In this document: positions 17,847 through 26,321 of the stretch, piece by piece
How positions within the stretch are numbered: the stretch's first letter is position 1
Layout: every line of letters begins with the position of its first letter
Origin: Burkholderiales bacterium
GTDB lineage: Bacteria; Pseudomonadota; Gammaproteobacteria; Burkholderiales; Burkholderiaceae_C
Direction: 5' to 3'
Assembly (NCBI GenBank): GCA_028869005.1
Contig: JAGWTJ010000009.1
Coordinates: 1 to 33,254, forward strand
DNA: 33,254 nt
Program-made: the position numbers and the translations under genes
Notes under the pieces: generated by a model
The model's input: only the letters and a program-made list of their open reading frames with translations
What the model was told of the DNA's origin: nothing
Databases searched by the model: none

Positions 17847-19405
17847 CGGCGACCTCCCGCCGGGCTGCCGGGCGGCACGAAGACGCCCGGCCGCGGCATC
17901 GCACGCGCGCAGTCCGCGTCGATCGCCAGCGCCTGCGCATCATCCTCTGCGTCGATGAAGCGGAAGATCACGTCGCGCATGCACGGCAGCGCCAGCGTGC
18001 CGTGTCCGGCCGCAGGCACGACGACATGGCGCGCCTTCGGGCCGAGCGCGCGCGCCACCTGTTCGCCGTGGCGCGGCGGCGTCACCGGATCGGCGCCGCC
18101 CGACAGCACGAGCGTCGCGCTGGCCGTCGGCGCGATCGTGTAGAAGGCCGCCGGCACGGCGCCGCGCGGCCAGTCGGCGCACACGCGGCGGTACAGCCCG
18201 GCGAAGTCCTGCCCGAAGTCGGCCCCCGGCCGGTCGGTGGCGGCGGCCAACCGCGGCATGTCCTCCGAGCAGATGACCGAGAAGTGCATGCCTTCGGCCA
18301 GGCGCAGCGCGCGCGAGCCGCCGCCGGCGACCACGCTGGCCAGTCCGATCAGCGCGTCGAAGCGCCCGCGCGCTGCCTCGTCGATGGCCTCGGGCAGCGC
18401 GGCCGCGACCCAGGGCGCGTACAACGCCGAGCGCACGAGGCCAAGCACGAAGTCGCGGTCGATGGTGATGCGCTCGGCGGCGCCGGTCACGGGCTGCGTG
18501 ACGCCGGCCTCGCGCGGCAGGGTGGCGAGCAGTCGCTCCCAGGCCGCGTGCAGGTCCCCATGGCGCTCGCGGCAGCGCGGCTCGGCACGGCAGGCGGCGA
18601 ACATCGCGTCGAGCGCCGCCTGGTTGTCGGTCGAGAACGACGCCGGCAGCACCATGTCGGGCGGTGCCACGCCGTCGATCACGGTGCGACGCACGGCGCG
18701 CGGGAACTGACGCAGGTATTCGAGCGCCGCGCGCGTGCCGTAGCTGCCGCCGACCAGATCGATGCGCTCGGCACCGAGCGCGATGCGCACGGCATCGATG
18801 TCCTGCATCGCGACCCAGGTCGTGTACTGGCGCAGGTCGCCATAGGGGAGCTTTTGCAGCCCGACGCGGCAGTCGGCTAGGCGTGCCACCTGCCGCTGGC
18901 CGGACGCGGCCAGCGCCAGCGGCGCGGTCGCCGGCAGTTCGGGGCAGTACAGCGGCGCGCTCGCGCCCGTCCCGCGCTGGTCGACGAAGACGAGGTCGCG
19001 GCGATTGGCGAGTCGCCCGAGCAGACTCTCGACCGTGCCCGCCAGCGCGATCGCGCTCTGTCCCGGCCCTCCGGCGAAGAAGAACACCGGATCGGGCTTC
19101 TTCTGCCGCGCCAGCGCCGGCAGCACCGCGAAGTGCACGTCGATCTTCGCGCCGTCGGGCCGCGCCGGATCGAGCGCGCGGCGCACCTGAGCGCACAGCG
19201 CGCCATGCTCGACGCCCTCCAGCCGGCAAGGGGTGAGCGCCGCTGCAGGCTCGGCGCCGGACGCTGCAGCCGCGCCTGCCGCCGCGGCGGCAAGCACGGC
19301 GAGGCCGGCACGCAAGAGAGAGCGCGCACCACGCCACCCACCACGCCGCGGCGCCCGCGGCGTCCGCAGCACCCGCGCCGCAGGCGATGAAAACGACGCG
19401 CTCAC
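17843..19405 (-). CDS. Exported alpha/beta hydrolase, S33 peptidase/TAP-like
   Basis: The 520-residue protein has a long basic leader and a hydrophobic signal segment (about 28-50). The hydrolase core shows the S33 marks: GGPG (112-115, oxyanion), VDQRGTG (141-147), nucleophile Ser221 in GGSYGTR, a C-terminal Asp in GGADPVTP and His in AAGHGTL. The family includes proline iminopeptidases and TAP-like tripeptidyl aminopeptidases, so a periplasmic peptidase or esterase is likely. GTG at 19405 overlaps the upstream stop as GTGA. It is cotranscribed with the NatAB-like exporter, but the functional link is unknown. Confidence 0.88.
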   Translation of the reverse strand: MSASFSSPAARVLRTPRAPRRGGWRGARSLLRAGLAVLAAAAAGAAAASGAEPAAALTPCRLEGVEHGALCAQVRRALDPARPDGAKIDVHFAVLPALARQKKPDPVFFFAGGPGQSAIALAGTVESLLGRLANRRDLVFVDQRGTGASAPLYCPELPATAPLALAASGQRQVARLADCRVGLQKLPYGDLRQYTTWVAMQDIDAVRIALGAERIDLVGGSYGTRAALEYLRQFPRAVRRTVIDGVAPPDMVLPASFSTDNQAALDAMFAACRAEPRCRERHGDLHAAWERLLATLPREAGVTQPVTGAAERITIDRDFVLGLVRSALYAPWVAAALPEAIDEAARGRFDALIGLASVVAGGGSRALRLAEGMHFSVICSEDMPRLAAATDRPGADFGQDFAGLYRRVCADWPRGAVPAAFYTIAPTASATLVLSGGADPVTPPRHGEQVARALGPKARHVVVPAAGHGTLALPCMRDVIFRFIDAEDDAQALAIDADCARAMPRPGVFVPPGSPAGGRR

Positions 19406-19767
19406 CCGAGCATGCGCCGCAGCTCGCCGCTGGCGACGAGCCGCGCCAGATCGTCGGCGCCGCCGATCAGCATGCCCTTGACGAAGACCATCGGAAAGGT
19501 CGGCCAGCCACTCCACATCTTCAGCGCGTTGCGCCGGCGCCAGTCGCCGAAGTAGCTGCCGTATTCGAGGTAGTGGCAGGGCAGCCCGGCCTGTGCAAGC
19601 AGCCGCCGCGCCTTGCGCGGAAATGGGTTCATCGCCATGCCGACCACGACCACCGGGTGCGCGGCCACGGCCGCCTGCACTTCGTCGACCAGGTCGCGAT
19701 GCAGACTGGCGACGCGCTCGCGGATCGCGGGATGCAGGCGGGATTCTTCGAGGATGGCGCGCGACAT
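19402..19767 (-). CDS. Glutaredoxin-like protein lacking the active-site cysteine
   Basis: This 121-residue product has the thioredoxin-fold order of a monothiol glutaredoxin: a strand VVVVGMAMNPFPRKARRLL, GLPCHYLEYG, and WPTFPMVFVKGMLIGGADDL with the cis-proline (Pro92) and the glutathione-binding Gly-Gly (102-103). The position of the CPYC/CGFS cysteine reads NPFP (47-50), so no catalytic thiol is present there; the only cysteine is Cys64. It may be structural or regulatory rather than a redox enzyme. ATG at 19767 fits the domain. It is first in the operon with the hydrolase and NatAB-like genes. Confidence 0.8.
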   Translation of the reverse strand: MSRAILEESRLHPAIRERVASLHRDLVDEVQAAVAAHPVVVVGMAMNPFPRKARRLLAQAGLPCHYLEYGSYFGDWRRRNALKMWSGWPTFPMVFVKGMLIGGADDLARLVASGELRRMLG

Positions 19768-19918
19768 GATGCCCGGAGTGTAGGAGAGCAGGCGCTGCGG
19801 CCGGCGCCCGCTGCTTCGGCCGACAAGCCCTTCGAACGCCGCGTTCACCCTGTCGCAACGAGCGGATTTTGCCGCCCGCGTATCCTCCGCCGCTGGACCC
19901 ACAGCCCTGGAGATCGCA

Positions 19919-20527
19919 ATGAAGCTGTACTACAGCCCCGGCGCCTGCTCGCTCGCCCCGCACATCGTGATGCACGAAGCCGGCGTCGCGTTCCAGCCAG
20001 TGCTGGCCAGCACCAAGACCAAGAAGCTGGCCGACGGCACCGACTACCTCACGATCAACCCGCTCGGCTACGTGCCGCTGCTCGAGCTCGACGACGGCCA
20101 GCGCCTGCACGAATGCGCCGTCATCGTCCAGTACATCGCCGACCAGGCACCGGCCAAGAAGCTCATCCCCGCCGCCGGCACGATGGAGCGCTACCGCGCG
20201 CTGGAGTGGCTGAACTTCATCTCGAGCGAGATCCACAAGAGCTACTCGCCGCTGTTCAACGCCGCCATGCCCGAAGAGGGCAAGAAGGTCTATCGCGCGC
20301 GAGTGCTCGACCGCCTCAAGTGGGTCGACGCGCAGCTCGAAGGGCGCGACTACCTGATGGGCGCGCACTTCAGCGTGCCCGACGCGTACCTGTTCGTCGT
20401 CACGGGCTGGGGCAAGCATGTCGGCGTCGACATCTCCGGCTTCAAGCACCTGAGCGCCTTCATGGCGCGCATGGCGGCGCGGCCGGGGGTGCAGGCGGCC
20501 ATGAAGACCGAGGGCCTGCTCAAGTAA
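19919..20527 (+). CDS. Glutathione S-transferase, beta class
   Basis: The 202-residue product matches bacterial beta-class GSTs: MKLYYSPGACSLAPHIVMHEAG with Cys10 at the catalytic position, the cis-Pro motif NPLGYVPLLELDDG, ECAVIVQYIAD for the gamma-glutamyl group, and an all-helical C-terminal domain with SVPDAYLFVVTGW. It conjugates or reduces electrophiles with glutathione in the cytoplasm. The gene is divergent from the glutaredoxin-like gene, 151 bases away. GGAG precedes the ATG. Confidence 0.95.
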   Translation: MKLYYSPGACSLAPHIVMHEAGVAFQPVLASTKTKKLADGTDYLTINPLGYVPLLELDDGQRLHECAVIVQYIADQAPAKKLIPAAGTMERYRALEWLNFISSEIHKSYSPLFNAAMPEEGKKVYRARVLDRLKWVDAQLEGRDYLMGAHFSVPDAYLFVVTGWGKHVGVDISGFKHLSAFMARMAARPGVQAAMKTEGLLK

Positions 20528-20548
20528 GCAGGCGGGCCGCGCCGCCGC

Positions 20549-22180
20549 TCACGCCAGGTGCGCCGCCGCCAGCAGTTCCTTCGTGTAGCTCTGGCGCGGC
20601 GCAGCGAACAGCGCCTCGGCCTCGCCTTCTTCCACCAGGTCGCCGTCCTTCATGACGATCACGCGGTGCGACATCGCGCGCACCACGGCGAGGTCGTGGC
20701 TGATGAAGAGGTAGCTCAGCGCGTAGTGCTTCTGCAGCGTCGCCAGCAGCGCCAGCACCTGCTGCTGCACCGAGACGTCGAGCGCCGAGGTCGGCTCGTC
20801 GAGCACCAGCACCTCGGGCCGCAGCACCACCGCGCGCGCGATCGCGATGCGCTGTCGCTGGCCGCCGCTGAACTCGTGCGGATAGCGCTGCAGCACGCCG
20901 GCCACGCCGTGGCGCTCGGCCAGGCCGACCTCGTCGAGCATCTCGAGCACCAGCCGCTCGCGCTCGGCCGGCGCCAGCTCGGGCCGATGCAGCGCCAGCC
21001 CCTCGCCGACGATCTGGCCGATCGTCATGCGCGGACTCAGCGAGGCGAACGGATCCTGGAACACCACCTGCATGCGCCGCCGCATGCGTCGCAGCGCCTC
21101 GCGCGGCGCGTTGTCGATGCGCTCGCCTGCGAGCCGCACCGCGCCGCCGGCGAGCGGCTGCAGCGCGAGCAGCGCCATGCCGAGCGTGGTCTTGCCCGAA
21201 CCCGACTCCCCGACGATGCCCAGCGTCTCGCCGCGGCGCAGCGTCAGCGTCGCTGCCTTCACCGCAGCGAACTGGCGCTTGCGAAAGAGTCCTTCGCTGA
21301 ATGCGAAGGTCACGCCCACCGCTTCGGCCTGCAGCAGCGGCGGCGCGTCCTCGGGCAGCGGCTGCACGACGCGCACCGGACGGCTGGCGAGCAGCCGCTG
21401 CGTATAGCTGTGCTGCGGCCGCGCGAACACCTCGTCGGTGGCGCCGCTCTCGACCAGACGTCCCCTTTCCATCACGCCGACACGATGCGTGAAACGCCGC
21501 ACCAGGTTCAGGTCGTGCGTGATGAACAGCAGCGCCATGCCCATCTCGGCCTGCAGTTCGTCGAGCAGCGCCAGGATCTGCGCCTGGATCGTGACGTCGA
21601 GCGCCGTCGTCGGCTCGTCGCACAGCAGCAGCCGCGGCCGGCAAGCCAGCGCCATCGCGATCATCGCGCGCTGGCGCTGGCCGCCCGAGAGCTGGTGCGG
21701 GTAGACGTCGACGCGCTTTGCGGGCTCGGGGATGCCGGTACGCGCCAGCAGCTCGATGGCGCGCGTGCGCGCCGCATTCGGCCGTATCGCCTCGTGCAGC
21801 TCGAGCACCTCGGCGATCTGGTTGCCGATCGTGTACAGCGGGTTGAGCGCCGTCATCGGCTCCTGGAAGATCATGCCGATGCGGCTGCCGCGGATGGCGC
21901 GCATCTGGCGCTCGGACTTGCGCACCAGGTCTTCGCCCTCGAAGCGGATCTCGCCGCTCGTCGTCGCCGCGTCCACCAGTCGCAGCACGGAGAGCGCGGT
22001 GATCGACTTGCCCGAACCCGATTCGCCGACCAGAGCGAACTTCTCGCCCGGCGCGATCGACAGCGACACGTCGTTCACCACCACGCTCGCGCCGAAGCGC
22101 ACCGTGAGGTGGCGCACGTCGAGCAGCGGTGCTGCAGGCGCGGGGTCGCGGCCGGGTTCGAGGCGTGCATCGGCAGCCAT
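20549..22180 (-). CDS. yejF: Peptide ABC transporter ATP-binding protein YejF (two ABC domains)
   Basis: The 543-residue protein is a fusion of two ABC ATPases, the arrangement of YejF. Domain 1 has GESGSGKS and [15 protein letters not shown], and domain 2 has GESGSGKT and [15 protein letters not shown]. Each has a Walker B ([24 protein letters not shown]) and a switch histidine (FITHDL, FISHDL). It powers import of oligopeptides; in enterobacteria YejABEF also imports microcin C. ATG at 22180 lies five bases past the yejE stop. It is the last gene of the operon. Confidence 0.95.
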   Translation of the reverse strand: MAADARLEPGRDPAPAAPLLDVRHLTVRFGASVVVNDVSLSIAPGEKFALVGESGSGKSITALSVLRLVDAATTSGEIRFEGEDLVRKSERQMRAIRGSRIGMIFQEPMTALNPLYTIGNQIAEVLELHEAIRPNAARTRAIELLARTGIPEPAKRVDVYPHQLSGGQRQRAMIAMALACRPRLLLCDEPTTALDVTIQAQILALLDELQAEMGMALLFITHDLNLVRRFTHRVGVMERGRLVESGATDEVFARPQHSYTQRLLASRPVRVVQPLPEDAPPLLQAEAVGVTFAFSEGLFRKRQFAAVKAATLTLRRGETLGIVGESGSGKTTLGMALLALQPLAGGAVRLAGERIDNAPREALRRMRRRMQVVFQDPFASLSPRMTIGQIVGEGLALHRPELAPAERERLVLEMLDEVGLAERHGVAGVLQRYPHEFSGGQRQRIAIARAVVLRPEVLVLDEPTSALDVSVQQQVLALLATLQKHYALSYLFISHDLAVVRAMSHRVIVMKDGDLVEEGEAEALFAAPRQSYTKELLAAAHLA

Positions 22181-22185
22181 CGTCC

Positions 22186-23262
22186 TCAACCCTTGCGCGT
22201 ATCGAAGGCGTCGCGCAGCGCGTCGCCGATGAAGGTCAACAGCAGCATCGTCACCACCAGCACGACGAAGGTCGGCACGATGACCCACCACGAATCCAGG
22301 TTGTCCTTGCCGATCTTGAGCAGCTCGCCCAGCGACGGCACCGACGGCGGCACGCCCAGGCCGAGGAAGTCGAGCGAGGTCAGCGCCAGGATCGCACCGC
22401 TCATGCGAAACGGCAGGAAGGTGATCACCGGCGTCATCGAGTTGGGCAGCACGTGGCGCCGGATGATCTGGCCGTTGGACAGGCCCAGCGCGCGCGCCGC
22501 CTTCACGAACTCGAGACTGCGATTGCGCAGGAACTCGGCGCGCACGTAGTCCGACAGACCCATCCAGCCCCACAGCGACAGCAGCACCAGCAGCAGCAGC
22601 AGCGAAGGCTCGAAGATCGACGCGAAGATGATCAGCAGATAGAGCTCGGGCACCGAGCCCCAGATCTCGATCAGGCGCTGCAGCACGAGGTCGACGCGGC
22701 CGCCGAAGTAGCCCTGCAGCGCGCCCATCGCGATGCCGATCGCAGTGCCGACCACGGTGAGCGCAAGCGCAAACCAGATGCTGACGCGAAAGCCGTACAG
22801 CAGCCGCGCCAGCATGTCGCGGCCCTTGGAGTCGGTGCCGAGCCAGTTCGTCGCCGACGGCGGCGCCGGGTCGAGCGCCGGGCTGAAGTAGTCGATCGAG
22901 TTCGCCGAGTGCCGGTTGAAGGTCATCAGCGCCCAGTTGCCGGGCCGCGCCACGATCTGCGCGACGAGCGGGTCGGTCCAGTCGGCGGGCGTGCCGAAGT
23001 CGCCGCCGATGGCCTTCTCGCTCGGATTCGAGAACATCGGCGCGACCCAGCGGCCGTCGATGTGCGCGACGATGGGCCGGTCGTTGCTCAGCAGCTCGGC
23101 GCCGCTGGCCAGCACCAGCAGCACGGCCATGATCCACAGCGACAGGTAGCCAATGCGGTTGCGCCTGAAGCGCGCCCAGGCGCGCTGGTTGGGCGACATC
23201 GGCGCGGCGGCGGGCGCGGCTGTTGTCGCAACGGCGGCCGGAGGCTGCAGCACGGCACTCAT
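22186..23262 (-). CDS. yejE: Peptide ABC transporter permease YejE
   Basis: The 358-residue inner-membrane protein has an N-terminal helix after SPNQRAWARFRRNRIGYLSLWI, a large periplasmic loop with FNRHSANSIDYFSPALDP and WLGTDSKGRDMLARLLYGFRVS, then five membrane segments. The EAA loop is EFVKAARALGLSNGQIIRRHVLPNS. It pairs with YejB. ATG at 23262 is near the yejB stop with 14 bases between, and the Ala/Pro-rich start is not conserved. Confidence 0.95.
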   Translation of the reverse strand: MSAVLQPPAAVATTAAPAAAPMSPNQRAWARFRRNRIGYLSLWIMAVLLVLASGAELLSNDRPIVAHIDGRWVAPMFSNPSEKAIGGDFGTPADWTDPLVAQIVARPGNWALMTFNRHSANSIDYFSPALDPAPPSATNWLGTDSKGRDMLARLLYGFRVSIWFALALTVVGTAIGIAMGALQGYFGGRVDLVLQRLIEIWGSVPELYLLIIFASIFEPSLLLLLVLLSLWGWMGLSDYVRAEFLRNRSLEFVKAARALGLSNGQIIRRHVLPNSMTPVITFLPFRMSGAILALTSLDFLGLGVPPSVPSLGELLKIGKDNLDSWWVIVPTFVVLVVTMLLLTFIGDALRDAFDTRKG

Positions 23263-23276
23263 GCGTCGGCCTTCAC

Positions 23277-24323
23277 TCAGCGGCCGGCAGCGCCGAACTG
23301 CACGCGCGGATCGACCACCGTGTACAGCAGGTCCGACACCAGCTTGACGACGAGCGCGATCAGCGTGAACAGGTACAGCGACCCGAGCACGACCGGGTAG
23401 TCGCGCCGCACGATGCTGTCGAAGCTCAGCAGCCCGAGGCCGTCGAGCGAAAAGAGCGTCTCGATCAGCACCGCACCGGCGAAGAAGGCCCCGATGAAGG
23501 CCGCCGGAAACCCGGTCACCAGCGGGATCAGCGCATTGCGGAAGATGTGCTTGTAGAGCACGCGCCGCTCGCCCAGGCCCTTGGCACGCGCCACCAGCAC
23601 GTACTGCTTGCGGATCTCCTCGACGAAGGTGTTCTTGGTCAGCAGCGTGATGGTGGCAAAGCTCTGGATCACCAGGCAGACGAGCGGCAGCGTCAGGTGC
23701 CAGAAGTAATCGGTGATCTTGTGCCAGGTCGACAGCTCGGCCCAGTTGTCGGAGGTCAGGCCACGCAGCGGGAACCACTCGACGAAGCTGCCGCCGGCGA
23801 ACAGCACGATCAGCAGCACCCCGAGCACGAAGCCGGGGATCGCGTAGCCCAGCAGCACGAGGAGAGTGGTGGCGGTGTCGAAACGCGAGCCTTCGTGCAC
23901 CGCCTTGGCCACGCCGAGCGGGATGCTGATGGCGTAGCTCACGAGGAAGGTCCACAGCCCGAGCGAGATCGACACCGGGAGCTTGTCCTTGATGAGCTGC
24001 CACACGGGCTTGTTCTGCATGAAGCTGCGCCCGAGGTCGAAGCGCGCGAAGTTGCCGAGCATCTCGAAGTAGCGCACGTACGCGGGCTTGTCGAAGCCGT
24101 ACAGCTTCATCAGCTCCTCGCGCTGCTTCTTGTCCAGATCACGCCCGGCCTTGTAGCCGCCGCCCTCGCCGCCGGCGCCGCCGCCGGCGCTGGCGCGCGC
24201 CTCGGCCATGATCTGCTCGACCGGCCCGCCGGGAACGAACTGCATGACGACGAAGGTGACGGTCAGCACGCCCAGCAGCGTGGGCAGCATCAAGGCCACG
24301 CGCTTGAAGATGTAGCCCCACAT
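23277..24323 (-). CDS. yejB: Peptide ABC transporter permease YejB
   Basis: The 348-residue permease has six expected membrane segments, the start MWGYIFKRVALMLPTLLGVLTVTFVVMQFVPGGP typical of oligopeptide permeases, and the EAA loop YVLVARAKGLGERRVLYKHIFRNALIP. A glycine-rich stretch at about residues 45-60 is a loop variation also common in YejB. It forms the membrane channel with YejE. The start is six bases after the yejA stop. Confidence 0.95.
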   Translation of the reverse strand: MWGYIFKRVALMLPTLLGVLTVTFVVMQFVPGGPVEQIMAEARASAGGGAGGEGGGYKAGRDLDKKQREELMKLYGFDKPAYVRYFEMLGNFARFDLGRSFMQNKPVWQLIKDKLPVSISLGLWTFLVSYAISIPLGVAKAVHEGSRFDTATTLLVLLGYAIPGFVLGVLLIVLFAGGSFVEWFPLRGLTSDNWAELSTWHKITDYFWHLTLPLVCLVIQSFATITLLTKNTFVEEIRKQYVLVARAKGLGERRVLYKHIFRNALIPLVTGFPAAFIGAFFAGAVLIETLFSLDGLGLLSFDSIVRRDYPVVLGSLYLFTLIALVVKLVSDLLYTVVDPRVQFGAAGR

Positions 24324-24329
24324 GTGCGC

Positions 24330-26321
24330 TCAGCCCTTGTTCTGCGGTGCGGCGGCGGCGCCGCCGCGGCCGAGCGACTTGTCCCACCAGGTCCACAGCG
24401 GCCAGGGACCGAACTCGACGAAGCCGCTGATCAGCGTATCGGCCTGGAAATAGTCGGCCATCGTCTTCGGGATGCCGAACTTGTTCCAGTACGACAACGG
24501 CTCCTGTGCCGAGTACAGGTCGGGGATCGCCCAGAAGCTCCACATGATGACGCGGTCGAGCGCGCGCGTCGCGTTGCGCAGCTCGGCGAGCGTGCGCGCA
24601 CGGTTCATCGCTTCGATCAGCGTGTCGACGGCGCGGCTCTTGACGCCACGGTAGTTGCCGTTGCCGGGCTCGTCGGCCGACTTGCTGCCCAACGAGGCGG
24701 CCAGGTCGGTGCCCTGCGGCAGCGTGAAGCGGCCCTCGACGATGGCCACCATGTCGAAGTCGTACTGGTCGAGGCGGCGCGCATAGAGCGCGAAGTCCAC
24801 CACCCGCACGCGCATCTCGATGCCGAGCTTGTCGAGGTTGCGCTGCCAGTCGACGACGCTCGACGCGTTGGGCTGCAGGTACTCGAAGACGAAGGGCTCG
24901 CCCTTGGCGTTGCGGAGCCGGCCCGCGGCGTCGACCTTCCAGCCGGCCGCATCGAGCAGCGCGCGTGCCGCGAGCAGGTTGCGCCGCAGGCGGTTCGGGT
25001 CGGCGCCGGTGGTCGGCGCCACGTAGGCCGGGCCGAAGACGCGCGGCGGCAACTCGGCGCGAAACGGCTCGAGCAGCGCCAGCTCGGCCGCCGAGGGCAA
25101 GCCCTGGGCCGCGAACTCGGAGTTGTTGAACATGCTGTTGCAGCGCTTGAAGGTGTGCGTCTTGTTGTTCAGCGTGTCGAAGTCGTAGGTGTAGACCAGC
25201 GCCTCGCGCACCCGCATGTCGTGGAAGATCGGCCGGCGCAGGTTGAGCTGGTAGCTCTGCATGTAGTAGCCGAAGCGCGTCGGCAGCACGGCCTTGACGA
25301 TGCGTCCGTCGTCCCACTTGATGCCGGCGTGCTGACGCACGAAGGCGCGGCTGCTGTACTCCTTCATCAGGTCGTACTCGCCGGCCTTGAAGGCCTCGCG
25401 CGCCACCGCGCTGTCCGAGTACATGCGGTAGACGACGCGCTCGAAGTTGAAGTGGCCGCGCCGCACGGCGAGCTGCCGGCCCCAGTACTGCGGGTTGAAG
25501 CGGAATTCGATGCGCCTCGGCATCTCGTAGCGGTCGATCACATACGGGCCGCTCAGGATCGGCGGCTCGGCGACGATGTCGTCGAATTTCCTGCCGGCGC
25601 CCCACTTGCGGCTGAAGACGGGCATCGTGCCGGCGACGAAGGCCTGCTCGCGCGTCTTGTCGCGCATCTCGAAGCGCACCGCGCGCGCATCGACCACGAC
25701 CACGCGCGCGATGCCGGCGAGCAGTTGCTGCACACCCGGCGACGCCCCCTTGCCCGACAGCAGCGCGAAGCTGTGGCGCACGTCTTCGGCAGTGACGGGG
25801 TCGCCATCGGAAAACCGCGCCTCGCTACGCAGGCGAAAGCTCACGCTGGAAAAGTCGGGCGCGACCTGGATGGCCTCGGCGAGCAGGCCGTACATCGTCA
25901 TCGGTTCGTCCTGCGCCAGATGCGCCAGGCCCTCGACCATCCAGATCATCACGCCGGCCGGCGCGTTGCCGCGCGTCGTCCAGGGGTTGAACTTGTCGAA
26001 GCTGGAGCGCCGGTCCGGGTTCTTCAGCTTGAGCGTGCCGCCGCGCGGCGCGTCGGGGTCAACGTAGTCGAAGTGCGCGAACTCGGGTCCGTACTTGGGC
26101 GCACCATAAGCGGCGAAGGCGTGCACCCAGCGACCGGTGAAGTCGACGTCGGCCGGCGCCTCGGGCGGCCGCGACGCGGGCGACGCCGCCAGCCCCTGCA
26201 ACGGCGCGGCCTTGGCACGCTCGAGGCGCACCGCCAGCGGCGTGCCCGCGAGCAGCGCCGCAAGGCGGCGCCGGGCGGCATCGACGTCGCGCGCGGGCGC
26301 GCTCGATGCAGGCGGCCTCAC
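24330..26321 (-). CDS. yejA: Extracellular peptide-binding protein YejA
   Basis: Solute-binding component of the Yej importer, SBP family 5. The mature part starts near DFTGRWVHAFAAYGAPKYGPEFAHFDYVDP, the usual YejA opening, followed by APRGGTLKLKNPDR and the family segment FNPQYWGRQLAVRRGHFNFERV. The product is 663 residues from GTG at 26321, which overlaps the thioredoxin-like gene's stop as GTGA. The N-terminal 50 residues contain a basic stretch and a short hydrophobic run (RRRLAALLAGTPLAV) but no clean signal peptide, so either the leader is weak or Tat-like, or the true start differs. Position in the operon supports the function. Confidence 0.92.
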   Translation of the reverse strand: MRPPASSAPARDVDAARRRLAALLAGTPLAVRLERAKAAPLQGLAASPASRPPEAPADVDFTGRWVHAFAAYGAPKYGPEFAHFDYVDPDAPRGGTLKLKNPDRRSSFDKFNPWTTRGNAPAGVMIWMVEGLAHLAQDEPMTMYGLLAEAIQVAPDFSSVSFRLRSEARFSDGDPVTAEDVRHSFALLSGKGASPGVQQLLAGIARVVVVDARAVRFEMRDKTREQAFVAGTMPVFSRKWGAGRKFDDIVAEPPILSGPYVIDRYEMPRRIEFRFNPQYWGRQLAVRRGHFNFERVVYRMYSDSAVAREAFKAGEYDLMKEYSSRAFVRQHAGIKWDDGRIVKAVLPTRFGYYMQSYQLNLRRPIFHDMRVREALVYTYDFDTLNNKTHTFKRCNSMFNNSEFAAQGLPSAAELALLEPFRAELPPRVFGPAYVAPTTGADPNRLRRNLLAARALLDAAGWKVDAAGRLRNAKGEPFVFEYLQPNASSVVDWQRNLDKLGIEMRVRVVDFALYARRLDQYDFDMVAIVEGRFTLPQGTDLAASLGSKSADEPGNGNYRGVKSRAVDTLIEAMNRARTLAELRNATRALDRVIMWSFWAIPDLYSAQEPLSYWNKFGIPKTMADYFQADTLISGFVEFGPWPLWTWWDKSLGRGGAAAAPQNKG

